From the NCBI RefSeq assembly GCF_900460065.1, contig NZ_UAVD01000010.1:1-64000 (forward strand): a DNA stretch of 64,000 bases, written 5' to 3'. Positions within the stretch are counted from its first letter, which is position 1, and each line of letters opens with the position of its first letter. The notes beneath the pieces are model-generated. The model worked only from the letters and a program-made list of their open reading frames with translations, did no database searches and was not told the origin of the DNA. This DNA is from Streptomyces griseus (lineage in GTDB: Bacteria > Actinomycetota > Actinomycetes > Streptomycetales > Streptomycetaceae). The translations under genes were made by a program, and so were the position numbers. Below, piece after piece: positions 19,493 to 29,077 of this stretch.

Positions 19493-20413
19493 TTACCAGC
19501 CGCGGTTGGCGTAGCGCTCGGACTCGGGCAGGGTGTCGCAGTTGATGCCGACCATGGCCTCGCCCAGGTTGCGGGAGGCGTCCGCGATGACCTTCGGGTC
19601 GTCGTAGAAGGTGGTGGCCTTCACGATGGCGGCGGCGCGCTTGGCCGGGTCGCCGGACTTGAAGATGCCGGAGCCGACGAAGACGCCCTCGGCGCCGAGC
19701 TGGCGCATCAGCGCGGCGTCGGCCGGGGTGGCGACGCCACCGGCGGAGAACAGCACGACGGGCAGCTTGCCGAGCTCCGCGACCTCCTTGACCAGCTCGT
19801 AGGGGGCGCGGAGGTCCTTGGCGGCGGCGTACAGCTCGTTGTTGTCGAAGCCGCGCAGCCGGGCGATCTCGTTCTTGATCTGGCGCAGGTGGCGGACGGC
19901 CTCGACGACGTTGCCGGTGCCGGCCTCGCCCTTCGAGCGGATCATGGCCGCGCCCTCGGCGATGCGGCGCAGGGCCTCGCCCAGGTTGGTGGCGCCGCAG
20001 ACGAAGGGGGTGGTGAAGGCGAACTTGTCGCTGTGGTTGACCTCGTCGGCCGGGGTGAGGACCTCGGACTCGTCGATGTAGTCGACGCCGAGGGACTGGA
20101 GCACCTGGGCCTCGACGAAGTGGCCGATGCGGGACTTGGCCATGACCGGGATGGAGACGGCCCCGATGATCTCCTCGATCATGTTGGGGTCGGACATCCG
20201 GGCCACTCCGCCGTCCTTGCGGATGTCGGCCGGGACCCGCTCCAGGGCCATGACGGCGACGGCGCCCGCGTCCTCGGCGATCTTCGCCTGCTCGGCGTCG
20301 ACGACGTCCATGATCACGCCGCCCTTGAGCTGCTCGGCCATGCCGCGCTTGACGCGGGCGGTGCCGGTGGCCGGGGACTCGGCGGACTGCGGGGTGCTGG
20401 GAAGCGTGGACAC
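19493..20413 (-). CDS. pdxS: Pyridoxal 5'-phosphate synthase lyase subunit PdxS
   Basis: Builds PLP from ribose 5-phosphate, glyceraldehyde 3-phosphate and PdxT-derived ammonia. The 306-residue TIM barrel has the near-invariant blocks [38 protein letters not shown] and [10 protein letters not shown], with the catalytic lysines in KSRIGHF and IRSKGE. It is first of the pdxS-pdxT operon. About 200 bp upstream, mainly repeats, separate it from the preceding gene. Confidence 0.97.
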   Translation of the reverse strand: MSTLPSTPQSAESPATGTARVKRGMAEQLKGGVIMDVVDAEQAKIAEDAGAVAVMALERVPADIRKDGGVARMSDPNMIEEIIGAVSIPVMAKSRIGHFVEAQVLQSLGVDYIDESEVLTPADEVNHSDKFAFTTPFVCGATNLGEALRRIAEGAAMIRSKGEAGTGNVVEAVRHLRQIKNEIARLRGFDNNELYAAAKDLRAPYELVKEVAELGKLPVVLFSAGGVATPADAALMRQLGAEGVFVGSGIFKSGDPAKRAAAIVKATTFYDDPKVIADASRNLGEAMVGINCDTLPESERYANRGW

Positions 20414-20540
20414 GGGACCTCACTCGGTGAAAAGACGCTGGATGCGGCAACGCCGAGCAAACGCCCCGGGACCAGTCCACAGCAAGGGCCAATGGGCAGG
20501 CCGTGGATCGTTTTGGCCCCGGGGCCTCTTCCGGATCGCT

Positions 20541-20634
20541 TCCCGGATCCCTCCGGGCCGCTTCCCGGATCGTTCGCCGGGCCGCTTCCCGGATCGTTCG
20601 CCGGGCCGGTGCCCGGATCAGGTGCCGGGCCGGT
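20541..20634. repeat. Four tandem 22-24 bp hairpin-forming repeats
   Basis: Four imperfect copies (541-562, 563-586, 587-610, 611-634) of TCCCGGATC followed by a short spacer and CCGGGCCG. Each unit contains CCCGG...CCGGG and can fold alone. The array lies between a LemA-like gene and pdxS and overlaps the last codons of the former. Function unknown; transcription termination or mRNA stabilisation is possible. Confidence 0.7.
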
Positions 20635-21166
20635 CCGCGAGGGCGACCGGCGGAGCGTCGTCCATCTCGAAGGCGAGCGGGAACGGAGCGTGCCCGGCCA
20701 GCCGGAAAAGCCGGACGGTGCGGTGCCGGCGCAGCGCGCGGGCGGCGCGTACGGCGTCGTTGTGGAAGCGCCGGGCCATGGGTACGCGGCGTACGGCGGC
20801 GGCCAGTTCGGTGGCGGCCTCCTCGCCGCCGGGGATCTCCTTCACCGCGTCGACCTGCGCCGGTTCGCCGAAGACGGCGCGCAGGGCGGTGCTCAGTTCG
20901 CTCTCGGCGACCTCGCGCTGGTCCTCCTCGGCCTGCCGGGCGGCGTGCGCGGCCTCGTACAGGACGATCGAGGCGGCCGGGTCCAGGACGCCGGAGGTGG
21001 CCAGCTCCTGGGTGACCGAGGCGCGGCGCAGCAGTTGGGCGTCGAGGGCGGCGCGGGCGGCGTCGATCCGGGAGTGCAGGCGGTCGAGCCGGCCGGCGGT
21101 CCAGCTGAGGTACACGCCGACCGCGATGAGGGCGACGACGATCCAGACGATGAGGGTTACGGTCAC
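20618..21166 (-). CDS. LemA-like membrane-anchored protein
   Basis: The 182 residues begin with one transmembrane helix (about 3-24) followed by helical segments. The motif R...ID.AR.ALDAQLLRRASV and the C-terminal HNDAVRAARALRRHRTVRLFRLAGH..FPLAFE resemble the LemA family (AW.QIDVQLKRRADL; YN..V.......FP...A...GF...P.F). LemA function is unknown. I chose the GTG at 21166, just before the helix, but no strong ribosome-binding site supports it. It lies 75 bp after pimA on the same strand. Confidence 0.7.
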   Translation of the reverse strand: MTVTLIVWIVVALIAVGVYLSWTAGRLDRLHSRIDAARAALDAQLLRRASVTQELATSGVLDPAASIVLYEAAHAARQAEEDQREVAESELSTALRAVFGEPAQVDAVKEIPGGEEAATELAAAVRRVPMARRFHNDAVRAARALRRHRTVRLFRLAGHAPFPLAFEMDDAPPVALADRPGT

Positions 21167-21241
21167 GGGCCCACACGCTACCGTCGCCGGGGGCCCCCGC
21201 CTCGACACCGGGGGCCCCGCTGCCGCAGGAGCCCCCGGGGC

Positions 21242-22402
21242 TCAGTCCCGGGCCAGCCCGAACCGGGCCCGCAGCCCGGAGCGTTCGTCCGCCGCGACCG
21301 AGGCGGCCCCGTCGGTCACCGTCTCGTACACCGCGAGGATGTCGGCCCCCACCGTCGCCCAGTCGAAGCGCCGTACGTGCGCCTCGCCGCGCTCGCGCAG
21401 GCCGGCCCGGCGCTCGGGGTCGCCCAGCAGCCGGATCGCGGCGGCGGCCAGCGCCTCGGCGTCCTCGTTGGCGAACAGGTCGCCGGCCGCGCCCCGGTCG
21501 AGCACCTGCGCGAAGGCGTCCAGGTCGCTCGCCAGCACCGGCGCCCCGGCCGACAGCGCCTCGACCAGGATGATGCCGAAGCTCTCGCCGCCGGTGTTCG
21601 GGGCCACGTACACATCGACGCTGCGCAGCAGCCGGGCCTTGTCCTCGTCGCTGACCATGCCGAGGAACTCGACGCGCTCGCGCAGTTCCTTCGGCAGGGT
21701 CTCGACCGCCTCCTCCTCGTCGCCGCGACCGGCGACCAGCAGCCGGGCCCCGGGATGGGCGGCGAGAATCGCGGGCAGCGCCTTCATCAGGACGGGCAGG
21801 CCCTTGCGGGGTTCGTCGATGCGGCCGATGAAGCCGAGGGTCTGCCCCTGCCACTCGGCCTTCGGCTCGGCCCGGGCGAAGAAGCCGACGTCGACGCCGT
21901 TGGGGATGACGACGGCGTCGCCGCCGAGGTGCTCGACCAGGGTGCGCCGGGCGTACTCGCTGACCGCGATCCGGGCGCTGATCTTCTCCAGCGCGGGCTG
22001 GAGGATCGGGTACGCGGCGATCATCGCCCGGGAGCGCGGGTTGGAGGTGTGGAAGGTGGCCACGATCGGCCCCTGCGCCGCCCAGCAGGCCAGCAGGCCC
22101 AGCGACGGGGAGGTCGGCTCGTGGATGTGGATGACGTCGAACGTGCCGTCGTGGAGCCAGCGCCGCACCCTGGCCGCCGAGAGGAAGCCGAAGTTCAGCC
22201 GGGCGACGGACCCGTTGTACGGGACGGGCACGGCCCGGCCCGCCGAGACGACGTAAGGGGGCAGCGGGGTCTCGTCGTCGGCAGGCGCCAGGACGGAGAC
22301 CTCGTGGCCGAGCCGGATCAGGTGTTCGGCGAGGTCCCGGATGTGGAACTGCACACCGCCCGGTACGTCCCAGGAGTACGGGCAGACGATGCCGATCTTC
22401 AC
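21242..22402 (-). CDS. pimA: Phosphatidyl-myo-inositol alpha-mannosyltransferase
   Basis: A GT-B family 4 glycosyltransferase adding the first mannose to phosphatidylinositol at the membrane. The 386 residues show the N-terminal glycine loop (YSWDVPGGVQFHIRDLAEHL), the conserved HIHEPTSPSLGLLACWAA, GRIDEPRKGLPVL, and the donor-site EX7E motif in ESFGIILVEALSAG. Start GTG at 22402 overlaps the preceding acyltransferase stop (GTGA), so translation is coupled. Order pgsA - acyltransferase - pimA matches the actinobacterial PIM cluster. Confidence 0.94.
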   Translation of the reverse strand: MKIGIVCPYSWDVPGGVQFHIRDLAEHLIRLGHEVSVLAPADDETPLPPYVVSAGRAVPVPYNGSVARLNFGFLSAARVRRWLHDGTFDVIHIHEPTSPSLGLLACWAAQGPIVATFHTSNPRSRAMIAAYPILQPALEKISARIAVSEYARRTLVEHLGGDAVVIPNGVDVGFFARAEPKAEWQGQTLGFIGRIDEPRKGLPVLMKALPAILAAHPGARLLVAGRGDEEEAVETLPKELRERVEFLGMVSDEDKARLLRSVDVYVAPNTGGESFGIILVEALSAGAPVLASDLDAFAQVLDRGAAGDLFANEDAEALAAAAIRLLGDPERRAGLRERGEAHVRRFDWATVGADILAVYETVTDGAASVAADERSGLRARFGLARD

Positions 22403-23322
22403 GTGGGTTCCCCCCGGGGGTCCAGGTCGTCCAGCCAGAGCCGCTGGAGCATGTGCCAGTCCTCCGGGTGTTCGGCGATGCCGCCCGCGAAGGCGTCGGC
22501 CAGCGCCTGGGTCATGACGGCGGTCCGCTCGGCCCGGGTGCCCTCCCGCGGCGCCTCGACCGCCGGGTGGACGCGCGCCTTCATCACCGGGGTGCCGTCG
22601 TACCAGAGGGTGACGGGCAGCAGCAGCGCGCCCGTCTGCTGGGCGAGCAGCGCCGGGCCCGCGGGCATCCGGGCGGTGGCGCCGAAGAACGACACCTCGA
22701 CGCCGGACGCGGACAGGTCCCGGTCCGCGACCAGGCAGACCAGGCCGCCGGCGCGCAGCCGCCGGGCCAGGGTGCCGAAGGCGGCCCCGCCGCTGTGCGG
22801 CAGGACCTCCATGCCCAGTCCCTCGCGGTAGGCGACGAACCGGTCGTAGAGCGTCGCGGGCTCCAGGCGTTCGGCGACGGTGGTGAAGGGGACCTTCAGG
22901 TCGGTGGTGACCCAGGCTCCCGCGAGATCCCAGTTGCCCAGGTGCGGCAGGGCGATGATCACGCCGTTCCCGGCGTCCAGGCCCTCGGTCAGGTGGTGGG
23001 CGCCCGTGACGTCGATGCTGTCCTTGATGCGCTCCGGGCTCCAGGTCGGCAGCCGGAACGACTCCATCCAGTAGCGCATGTAGGAGCGCATTCCGGCCCG
23101 CGACAGCTCCGCCAGCCGCGCCGGGCCGGCGTCGGGGACGACCCGGGCCAGGTTCGACTCCAGGCGGAGCACGCTCTTGCCGCGCCGCTTCCACACCTGG
23201 TCGGCGATGGTGCGGAAGAGTCGGGCGGCGGCGGGCTCGGGCAGCGTCTTGACGGCGCCCCAGCCCAGTCCGTACAGCCCGTCGGTGAGCCGCCCCTTCA
23301 GGTCGGACGCGCCGGCGCTCAC
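22399..23322 (-). CDS. Phosphatidylinositol mannoside acyltransferase
   Basis: A LpxL/HtrB-family acyltransferase of 307 residues with the catalytic HX4D motif H127-LGNW-D132, and RERG-like block GTRAERTAVM. In mycobacteria the homologue PatA acylates the mannose of PIM1/PIM2; the same role is inferred from fold and position between pgsA and pimA. GTG start overlaps the pgsA stop by four bases, and its own stop overlaps pimA by four. Confidence 0.9.
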   Translation of the reverse strand: MSAGASDLKGRLTDGLYGLGWGAVKTLPEPAAARLFRTIADQVWKRRGKSVLRLESNLARVVPDAGPARLAELSRAGMRSYMRYWMESFRLPTWSPERIKDSIDVTGAHHLTEGLDAGNGVIIALPHLGNWDLAGAWVTTDLKVPFTTVAERLEPATLYDRFVAYREGLGMEVLPHSGGAAFGTLARRLRAGGLVCLVADRDLSASGVEVSFFGATARMPAGPALLAQQTGALLLPVTLWYDGTPVMKARVHPAVEAPREGTRAERTAVMTQALADAFAGGIAEHPEDWHMLQRLWLDDLDPRGEPT

Positions 23323-24029
23323 CGGTCGCCCTCGCTCCCCTGACCGGCCCGACCGGCGGCGGACGGGTCCGCGGCGGCCGGCCCCGCGACGGCCTCGGCG
23401 GCGTCGGCCTCGGCGGATTCACGGCGCACGGTCACCACCCGCTGGATCAGCGTCACCAGGCTGCCCGCGGCGACGATCCACAGCGCGATCGGCAGCAGGA
23501 CGTCGATACCGGGGACGCCGAACTTGTGCAGCCCGGCGAGGCCGGCGGCGACCAGCGAGATCACCAGGCGCTCGGCACGCTCCACGAGGCCGTTGACCGC
23601 GACCGGCAGGCCGATCGACTCGCCGCGCGCCTTGGTGTAGGAGACCACCTGGCCGCTGGCCAGGCAGAAGATCGCGACGGCGCACAGGATGTCGTCGTCA
23701 CCGCCGCCCGCGTACCAGAGGGCGAATCCGGCGAAGATCGCCCCGTCGGCGACCCGGTCCAGCGTCGAGTCGAGGAACGCCCCCCACCGGCTGGAGATCC
23801 CGGCCTGCCGCGCCATGTTGCCGTCGACGAGGTCGGAGAAGACGAAGATCGTGATGACGATCGTGCCCCAGAAGAACTCCCCCATCGGGAAAAAGACCAG
23901 CGCACCTGCCATCACTCCGGCCGTACCGATGAGAGTGACCGCGTCGGGACTGACCCCGAGGCGGAGCAGCAGAGCGGCGAACGGTGTGAGGACACGCGTG
24001 AAGAATGCACGCGCGTACTTGTTCAGCAT
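23319..24029 (-). CDS. pgsA: Phosphatidylinositol (phosphate) synthase, CDP-alcohol phosphatidyltransferase
   Basis: The 236-residue membrane protein carries the complete CDP-alcohol phosphotransferase signature D66-X2-D69-G-X2-A-R74-X8-G83-X3-D87-X3-D91, with about six transmembrane helices and a disordered Ala/Glu-rich tail. In actinobacteria this gene next to pimA makes phosphatidylinositol (phosphate) rather than phosphatidylglycerol. The ATG at 24029 begins MLNKYARAFFTRV. First gene of the three-gene overlapping PIM operon. Confidence 0.92.
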   Translation of the reverse strand: MLNKYARAFFTRVLTPFAALLLRLGVSPDAVTLIGTAGVMAGALVFFPMGEFFWGTIVITIFVFSDLVDGNMARQAGISSRWGAFLDSTLDRVADGAIFAGFALWYAGGGDDDILCAVAIFCLASGQVVSYTKARGESIGLPVAVNGLVERAERLVISLVAAGLAGLHKFGVPGIDVLLPIALWIVAAGSLVTLIQRVVTVRRESAEADAAEAVAGPAAADPSAAGRAGQGSEGDR

Positions 24030-24335
24030 GGCCTTCCCGAGGGTTCGGTTCGCCGAGCGGCCCCTTCGGCCACCGGCTGGCCCATCGTAGTCACGGCCGG
24101 TGCCTTCCACCGGACGGGCACCCGCCGCCGGGTGTCTCGCGCCCCACCCTCCTCCGGCCCGGCCCCGCGGGGGGCCGCGCGCGACGTATGGACGGGGCCG
24201 GGCCGCGGTGCCAAGCTCGAAGGACCGCGGGCGTCGCCGAAGCCGCCGCGGCGGCCTCCCCGTGCCCGTGACCACCGCTGCTCCGCGCGCGGTCGCCCTC
24301 CCCCGCGCCGCGCCATCGACCGGGAGGCACGCACC
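24030..24335. other. 306-bp divergent intergenic region
   Basis: Separates the leftward pgsA operon from the rightward EF-G-like gene. It is very GC-rich and must hold both promoters, but I see no clear -10/-35 boxes, operator or small gene. Confidence 0.6.
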
Positions 24336-26561
24336 ATGGGCGACAAGGCACACGCACACCCCGGGGCCGCCGGAGGAGTACCGGCGGCCGGCCACCCCTC
24401 CGCCGTACGCAACGTGGTGCTGGTCGGCCCCAGCGGATCGGGCAAGACCACCCTGGTCGAGGCCCTGGCCCTGACGGCGGGGGCCCTGAACCGGGCCGGG
24501 CGCGTCGAGGACGGGGCGACCGTCTCCGACCACGACGAGATCGAGCGGCGGCGGCACCGTTCCGTACAGCTCTCGCTGGTCCCGGTGGCCTGGGACGGGT
24601 GCAAGGTCAATCTGCTGGACACCCCCGGTTACGCGGATTTCGTCGGGGAGCTGCGGGCCGGGCTGCGCGCGGCGGACGCGGCCCTCTTCGTCGTCTCGGC
24701 GGCCCAGGACGCGAGCTCCGTGGCCGCGACCACCCGGGCCGCCTGGGAGGAGTGCGCGCTCGTCGGCATGCCGCGCGCGATCGTCGTCACGCACCTGGAC
24801 ACCGCCCGCACCTCCTTCGACGACATGACCCGGATCTGTGCCGAGGCCTTCGGCGGCGAGGACCCCGACGCCGTGCTGCCCCTGTACCTGCCGGTGCTCG
24901 GTCCCGAGGGAGCCGACGGGCACGCCCCGCTGACGGGGCTCACCGGGCTGCTGACCCGGCGGATCCTCGACCACTCCTCGGGGGAGCGCGTCGAGCGGCC
25001 CCCGGCGCCCGATCAGGAGGAGCCCCTGCGGGCGGCCCGGGACCGGCTGATCGAGGGGATCATCGCGGAGAGCGAGGACGAGTCCCTGATGGACCGCTAC
25101 CTCGACGGCGAGGACATCGACGTCGCGACGCTGATCGCCGACCTCGAACGGGCCGTCGCCCGGGGCTCCTTCCATCCCGTCCTCACGGCGGCCCCGGCGG
25201 CCGAGGGCGCCCGCCGGGGCATCGGCACCGTCGAACTCCTGGAGCTGATCACCCGGGGCTTCCCCACCCCGCTGGAGCGCACGCCGCCCGTCGTCACCAC
25301 CCCGTCGGGCAAGCCCCGGCCCGCGCCGGTCTGCGACCCGGACGGTCCGCTGGTCGCCGAGGTCGTCAAGACGTCCTCCGACCCGTACGTGGGCCGCGTC
25401 TCGCTGGTCCGCGTCTTCTCCGGCACCCTGCGCGCGGACGACTCCGTGCACCTCTGCGGTCACGGCCTGGACGCCACGGGGCACGCACCCCGGCCCTGTC
25501 ACGAGGCGGAGATCCGCGTCGGGGCGCTCACCTCGCCGTTCGGCAGCCGGCAGCACGCCGTGGACCGGTGCGTCGCGGGCGATCTGGCGTGCGTGGCCCG
25601 GCTCGGCGGGGCGGAGACCGGCGACACGCTCTCCCCGGCCGGCGACCCGGTCCTGATCGAGCCCTGGTCGACGCCCGACCCGCTGCTCCCGCTGGCCGTG
25701 CGGGCGCACGGCAAGGCGGACGAGGACAAGCTGTCGCAGGGCCTGGCCCGGCTGGTCGCCGAGGACCCCACACTGCGCCTCGAACAGAATCCGGACACCG
25801 GTCAGGTCGTCCTGTGGTGCCTGGGCGAGGCCCACCAGGAGGTGGCCCTGGAGCGGCTGCGCAGCCGCTACGGCGTCCAGGTCGACGCGGAACCGCACCG
25901 GGTGCCGTTGCGCGAGACGTTCGCCGGGCGGGCGGCCGGACGCGGACGGCACGTCAAACAGTCGGGCGGACACGGCCAGTTCGCCGTCTGCGAGATCGAG
26001 GTGGAGCCACTGCCACCGGGCTCGGGCATCGAGTTCGTCGACAAGGTCGTCGGCGGTTCGGTGCCGCGTCAGTTCATTCCTTCGGTGGAGAAGGGCGTGC
26101 GGGCCCAGGCCGCCCGGGGGCTGGCCGCCGGGCACCCCCTGGTCGACGTGCGCGTCACGCTGCTGGACGGCAAGGCGCACTCGGTGGACTCCTCGGACGC
26201 CGCGTTCCAGACCGCCGGGGCGCTCGCGCTGCGCGAGGCCGCGTCCGACACCCGCATCCAACTCCTGGAACCGGTGTGCGAGGTGAGCGTCCTGGTCCCC
26301 GACGACTACGTGGGCCCGGTGATGAGCGACCTCTCGGGGCGGCGGGGCCGGGTCGTGGGCACCGAGCAGAGTCCGGGCGGGCGCACCGTCGTACGGGCGG
26401 AGGTGCCGGAGATCGAGGTCGGCCGGTACGCGGTGGACCTGCGCTCCCTGTCGCACGGCACCGGCCGCTTCGACCGCGCGTACGCCCGGCACGAGGCGAT
26501 GCCGCCGCAGGTGGCCGACCGGGTGCGCGCGGAGCGGGCGGACGGGTCGCCCGGCGCGTGA
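24336..26561 (+). CDS. Elongation factor G-like GTPase (EF-G2 type)
   Basis: A 741-residue translation-GTPase homologue. P-loop GPSGSGKTT near residue 31, DTPGYADF (G3) and EF-G domains II-V are recognisable (VVKTSSDPYVGRVSLVRVFSG; the domain IV block QSGGHGQFAVCEIEVEPL; domain V PDDYVGPVMSDLSGRRG). Differences from true EF-G: P-loop GPSGSGKT instead of AHIDHGKT, and THLD where NKxD is expected (AIVVTHLDTA). Such proteins in actinobacteria are a second, non-housekeeping EF-G; a canonical fusA is not in this window. ATG at 24336 has GGAGG upstream. Probably binds ribosomes; exact role unknown. Confidence 0.88.
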   Translation: MGDKAHAHPGAAGGVPAAGHPSAVRNVVLVGPSGSGKTTLVEALALTAGALNRAGRVEDGATVSDHDEIERRRHRSVQLSLVPVAWDGCKVNLLDTPGYADFVGELRAGLRAADAALFVVSAAQDASSVAATTRAAWEECALVGMPRAIVVTHLDTARTSFDDMTRICAEAFGGEDPDAVLPLYLPVLGPEGADGHAPLTGLTGLLTRRILDHSSGERVERPPAPDQEEPLRAARDRLIEGIIAESEDESLMDRYLDGEDIDVATLIADLERAVARGSFHPVLTAAPAAEGARRGIGTVELLELITRGFPTPLERTPPVVTTPSGKPRPAPVCDPDGPLVAEVVKTSSDPYVGRVSLVRVFSGTLRADDSVHLCGHGLDATGHAPRPCHEAEIRVGALTSPFGSRQHAVDRCVAGDLACVARLGGAETGDTLSPAGDPVLIEPWSTPDPLLPLAVRAHGKADEDKLSQGLARLVAEDPTLRLEQNPDTGQVVLWCLGEAHQEVALERLRSRYGVQVDAEPHRVPLRETFAGRAAGRGRHVKQSGGHGQFAVCEIEVEPLPPGSGIEFVDKVVGGSVPRQFIPSVEKGVRAQAARGLAAGHPLVDVRVTLLDGKAHSVDSSDAAFQTAGALALREAASDTRIQLLEPVCEVSVLVPDDYVGPVMSDLSGRRGRVVGTEQSPGGRTVVRAEVPEIEVGRYAVDLRSLSHGTGRFDRAYARHEAMPPQVADRVRAERADGSPGA

Positions 26562-26713
26562 CCGGCGCACTGTCGCACACGGCGTTCGATGCACGCGGGC
26601 GTCCGGCGGTGGTGTGATCCGGACGATACGCTGTGGTCGCAGCTCAGAAGGTATGCCGCGTACGGTAGTTGGGCACACCGCAGGAGCAGACGTGCGGCGA
26701 GTGGGGGCGACAG

Positions 26714-28384
26714 GTGGCCAACGACGGATTCGACTTCTCACCCGGGGCCCAGATCCCGATCCAGGGCTCGGGCGGCCAGACCGTGGCGACCCATGCCCTG
26801 GCCTCGGCGGCGTACCGGGACAGTCCGGTGGAGACGATCCTCGACGCCAACAGCGAGTGGCACAAATCGGCGGTGAAGACGGGCTCCTCGAAACTCTTCA
26901 AGTCCGACTACTTCAAACCGAATCTCGGCGAGGCGTTCGCCCGTGCCGTCCAGGACCGGATGCTCGGTGGCGCGCGCGGTGCGCTCATCCAGTCCTTCGG
27001 CATGGACCCGCAGACCGTGGTGGAGCACTGTCTGTCGGCGAACAACCTGCGCAAGGCCCGGGACACCCGGCTCACCCTGGTGACCGTGGTGTTCGGCGTC
27101 CTGTTCCTGCCCGGCATGCTGGCCTGGGTGATCGCCTTCCGGGTCCGGGACGCGCTCAACAAGTCCAAGGACACGGCGTTCCGCGCGGTCGGCACGATCC
27201 TCCTGGCGGCCTTCGGGATCGGCGCGCTGGTCCTGATGGTCAAGCTCCCCCTGGACGGGGTGCTCGCGCTCTACGTCCGGGGCGCGCTCATCGCCCCGGT
27301 GATCGGCTGGCTGATCGCCAAGCGGATCGCGGAGACCTCGGCCAGGGACCTGCGGGCGCGCTGGAGCGGCCTGCTCTCCGGCACGGGGGTGATCGCGAAG
27401 ATCCCCGAGGCAGTGCCGAAGAATCCCAACGAGACCGCCCGCGAGGCGCTGCGCCAGGCGCTGGAGAAGCTGTCGGCCGAGCAGCAGTCGAACTCCGTCT
27501 TCTACGCCGGCCCCAAGGGCGTCCTCGGGATGGGCACCCGCTGGGGCAGCTGGCAGCTGGCCGAGGAGCTGGTCCCCAAGGACCCGACGAAGGAGATCCA
27601 CCAGTTCCGCAGCTGGGACCTGGTCCGGATCATCCACGACCAGCTGAAGATGCTGGAGCGCGGGCCGCTGAACACGGGCGGCTTCCCCAAGCCGGACGTG
27701 AAGCACTGGATCGTCTCGCCCATCGGGGAGGGCGCCGATTCCGTCACGCGCCCCGACGGGGAGGACGTCGCCACCTTCCAGGTGAAGCCCCACGAGATAC
27801 AGCGGATCTGCAACCACCAGCAGTTCGGCAGCGGTGACCGGCACTACCTGGGCGTCCAGTTCACCCTGTGGGACGGCCAGCTGGTGATCACCATGATGAT
27901 CACCGTCACGGTGCTCCACGAGACGCTGCGGATCGAGGTCACGGGCCACGCGCTGGGGCCGGTGCACGGCCTGTTCCTCTCCAAGCCGGCGGCGAAGACG
28001 AAGACGGTCAACAAGACCGTCCGCTTCTGGGAGACCCGGGACATCCAGCTGGCGCTGGTGGACGCCAAGGAAGTCGTCCGGCTCGCCCTGCGGGCCCCTC
28101 TCACCTGGTATCCGCCGCTGCTGGACTACCTGGGCGGCAAGATCGTGCTGCCCGAGCCGTTCGGACTGCGGCACGCGTGGGCGGCCAAGCCGTGGAACCA
28201 CCGCTTCATGGCGGACGACGCGATGCGTGCCGCCACCCCGGTGCTGCGGGCCGTCCACACGGCGGCGATGCGCGTCCTCGCGGAGAACGGCGTCGACACG
28301 GAGCGCTTCGACAACCGGTCGAGCATACTGAGCGGCCTCGTCCAGGACCCGGCCCCGCGCAAGGCCGACGTCTACGACGCGTAG
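26714..28384 (+). CDS. Membrane protein of unknown function
   Basis: I do not recognise a named family. The product (556 residues from GTG 26714) has a soluble N-terminus with LGEAFARAVQDRMLGG, three hydrophobic helices clustered at about residues 120-210 (LTLVTVVFGVLFLPGMLAW; VGTILLAAFGIGALVLM; VLALYVRGALIAPVIGWLIA) and a large soluble C-terminal half with strand-rich VQFTLWDGQLVITMMITVTV. A TTG at 26669 would add 15 residues; GTG preceded by GGGGG is my choice, with low certainty. It ends at a symmetric terminator facing the HIT gene. Confidence 0.75.
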   Translation: MANDGFDFSPGAQIPIQGSGGQTVATHALASAAYRDSPVETILDANSEWHKSAVKTGSSKLFKSDYFKPNLGEAFARAVQDRMLGGARGALIQSFGMDPQTVVEHCLSANNLRKARDTRLTLVTVVFGVLFLPGMLAWVIAFRVRDALNKSKDTAFRAVGTILLAAFGIGALVLMVKLPLDGVLALYVRGALIAPVIGWLIAKRIAETSARDLRARWSGLLSGTGVIAKIPEAVPKNPNETAREALRQALEKLSAEQQSNSVFYAGPKGVLGMGTRWGSWQLAEELVPKDPTKEIHQFRSWDLVRIIHDQLKMLERGPLNTGGFPKPDVKHWIVSPIGEGADSVTRPDGEDVATFQVKPHEIQRICNHQQFGSGDRHYLGVQFTLWDGQLVITMMITVTVLHETLRIEVTGHALGPVHGLFLSKPAAKTKTVNKTVRFWETRDIQLALVDAKEVVRLALRAPLTWYPPLLDYLGGKIVLPEPFGLRHAWAAKPWNHRFMADDAMRAATPVLRAVHTAAMRVLAENGVDTERFDNRSSILSGLVQDPAPRKADVYDA

Positions 28385-28394
28385 GAACGCGACG

Positions 28395-28422
28395 GCGGGG
28401 AGGCCCGGCCGGGCCTCCCCGC
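28395..28422. terminator. Bidirectional terminator
   Basis: A perfect 14+14 bp palindrome centred on CCGG between two convergent genes (stops at 28384 and 28436). Confidence 0.85.
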
Positions 28423-28435
28423 ATCCGTCCCGTGC

Positions 28436-28999
28436 TCAGCGGGCCGGCAGCTCGCCCGTCGGCCAGGCGCCCGCCAGCATCGCCCGGGTGTCGCCGAGCA
28501 GCTGGGGCAGCACCTTGGTGTGACCGATGACCGGCATGAAGTTGGTGTCCCCGCCCCAGCGCGGCACCAGGTGCTGGTGCAGGTGCGCGGCGATCCCGGC
28601 TCCGGCCACGGAACCCTGGTTCATGCCGATGTTGAAACCGTGCGCCCCGGAGGCCGCCCGCAGCGCGACCATCGCCCGCTTGGTGAAGTCCGCCAGCTCC
28701 GCCGTCTCCGGGCCGTTCAGCTCGGTGTAGTCGGCCACGTGCCGGTAGGGCACGACCATGAGGTGGCCACCGTTGTACGGGTACAGGTTCAGCACCGCGT
28801 AGACGTGCTCGCCGCGTGCCACGAGGAGCCCGTCCTCGTCGGATTTGGCGGGGATCGAACAGAACGGACAACCGTCCTCGGCGCCCGGGCCGCTGGGCTT
28901 GTTCTCGCCCTGGATGTACGCCATCCGGTGGGGAGTCCACAGGCGCTGGAAGGCGTCGGGCGTCCCCACGCCGATCTGCTGCTCCGGCTCACTCGTCAT
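28436..28999 (-). CDS. HIT-family nucleotide hydrolase/transferase
   Basis: The 187-residue protein has the histidine triad HLHQHLVPRW near residue 146 and a zinc-type CPFC (C44, C47), with the substrate-binding YPYNGGHLMVVPYRHV. HIT proteins of this branch act on dinucleoside polyphosphates or AMP conjugates. ATG at 28999 is chosen; another ATG lies four codons upstream. Confidence 0.88.
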   Translation of the reverse strand: MTSEPEQQIGVGTPDAFQRLWTPHRMAYIQGENKPSGPGAEDGCPFCSIPAKSDEDGLLVARGEHVYAVLNLYPYNGGHLMVVPYRHVADYTELNGPETAELADFTKRAMVALRAASGAHGFNIGMNQGSVAGAGIAAHLHQHLVPRWGGDTNFMPVIGHTKVLPQLLGDTRAMLAGAWPTGELPAR

Positions 29000-29077
29000 G
29001 CCGATCAGCATATTGCGTCACCCCGGCTGAGCGTGTCGCCGGGGCCGCGCCGCCCTGCCGCCCGCGATGCTGAGGCG

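Noticed and set aside
20541..20634. Tandem repeats as a CRISPR-like array
   Set aside because: Units are contiguous without unique spacers, so they are simple tandem hairpin repeats.
18620..22831. 1403-codon plus-strand frame
   Set aside because: Antisense to yebC, pdxT, pdxS, the LemA-like gene and pimA; composition is typical of a shadow frame and no domain is seen.
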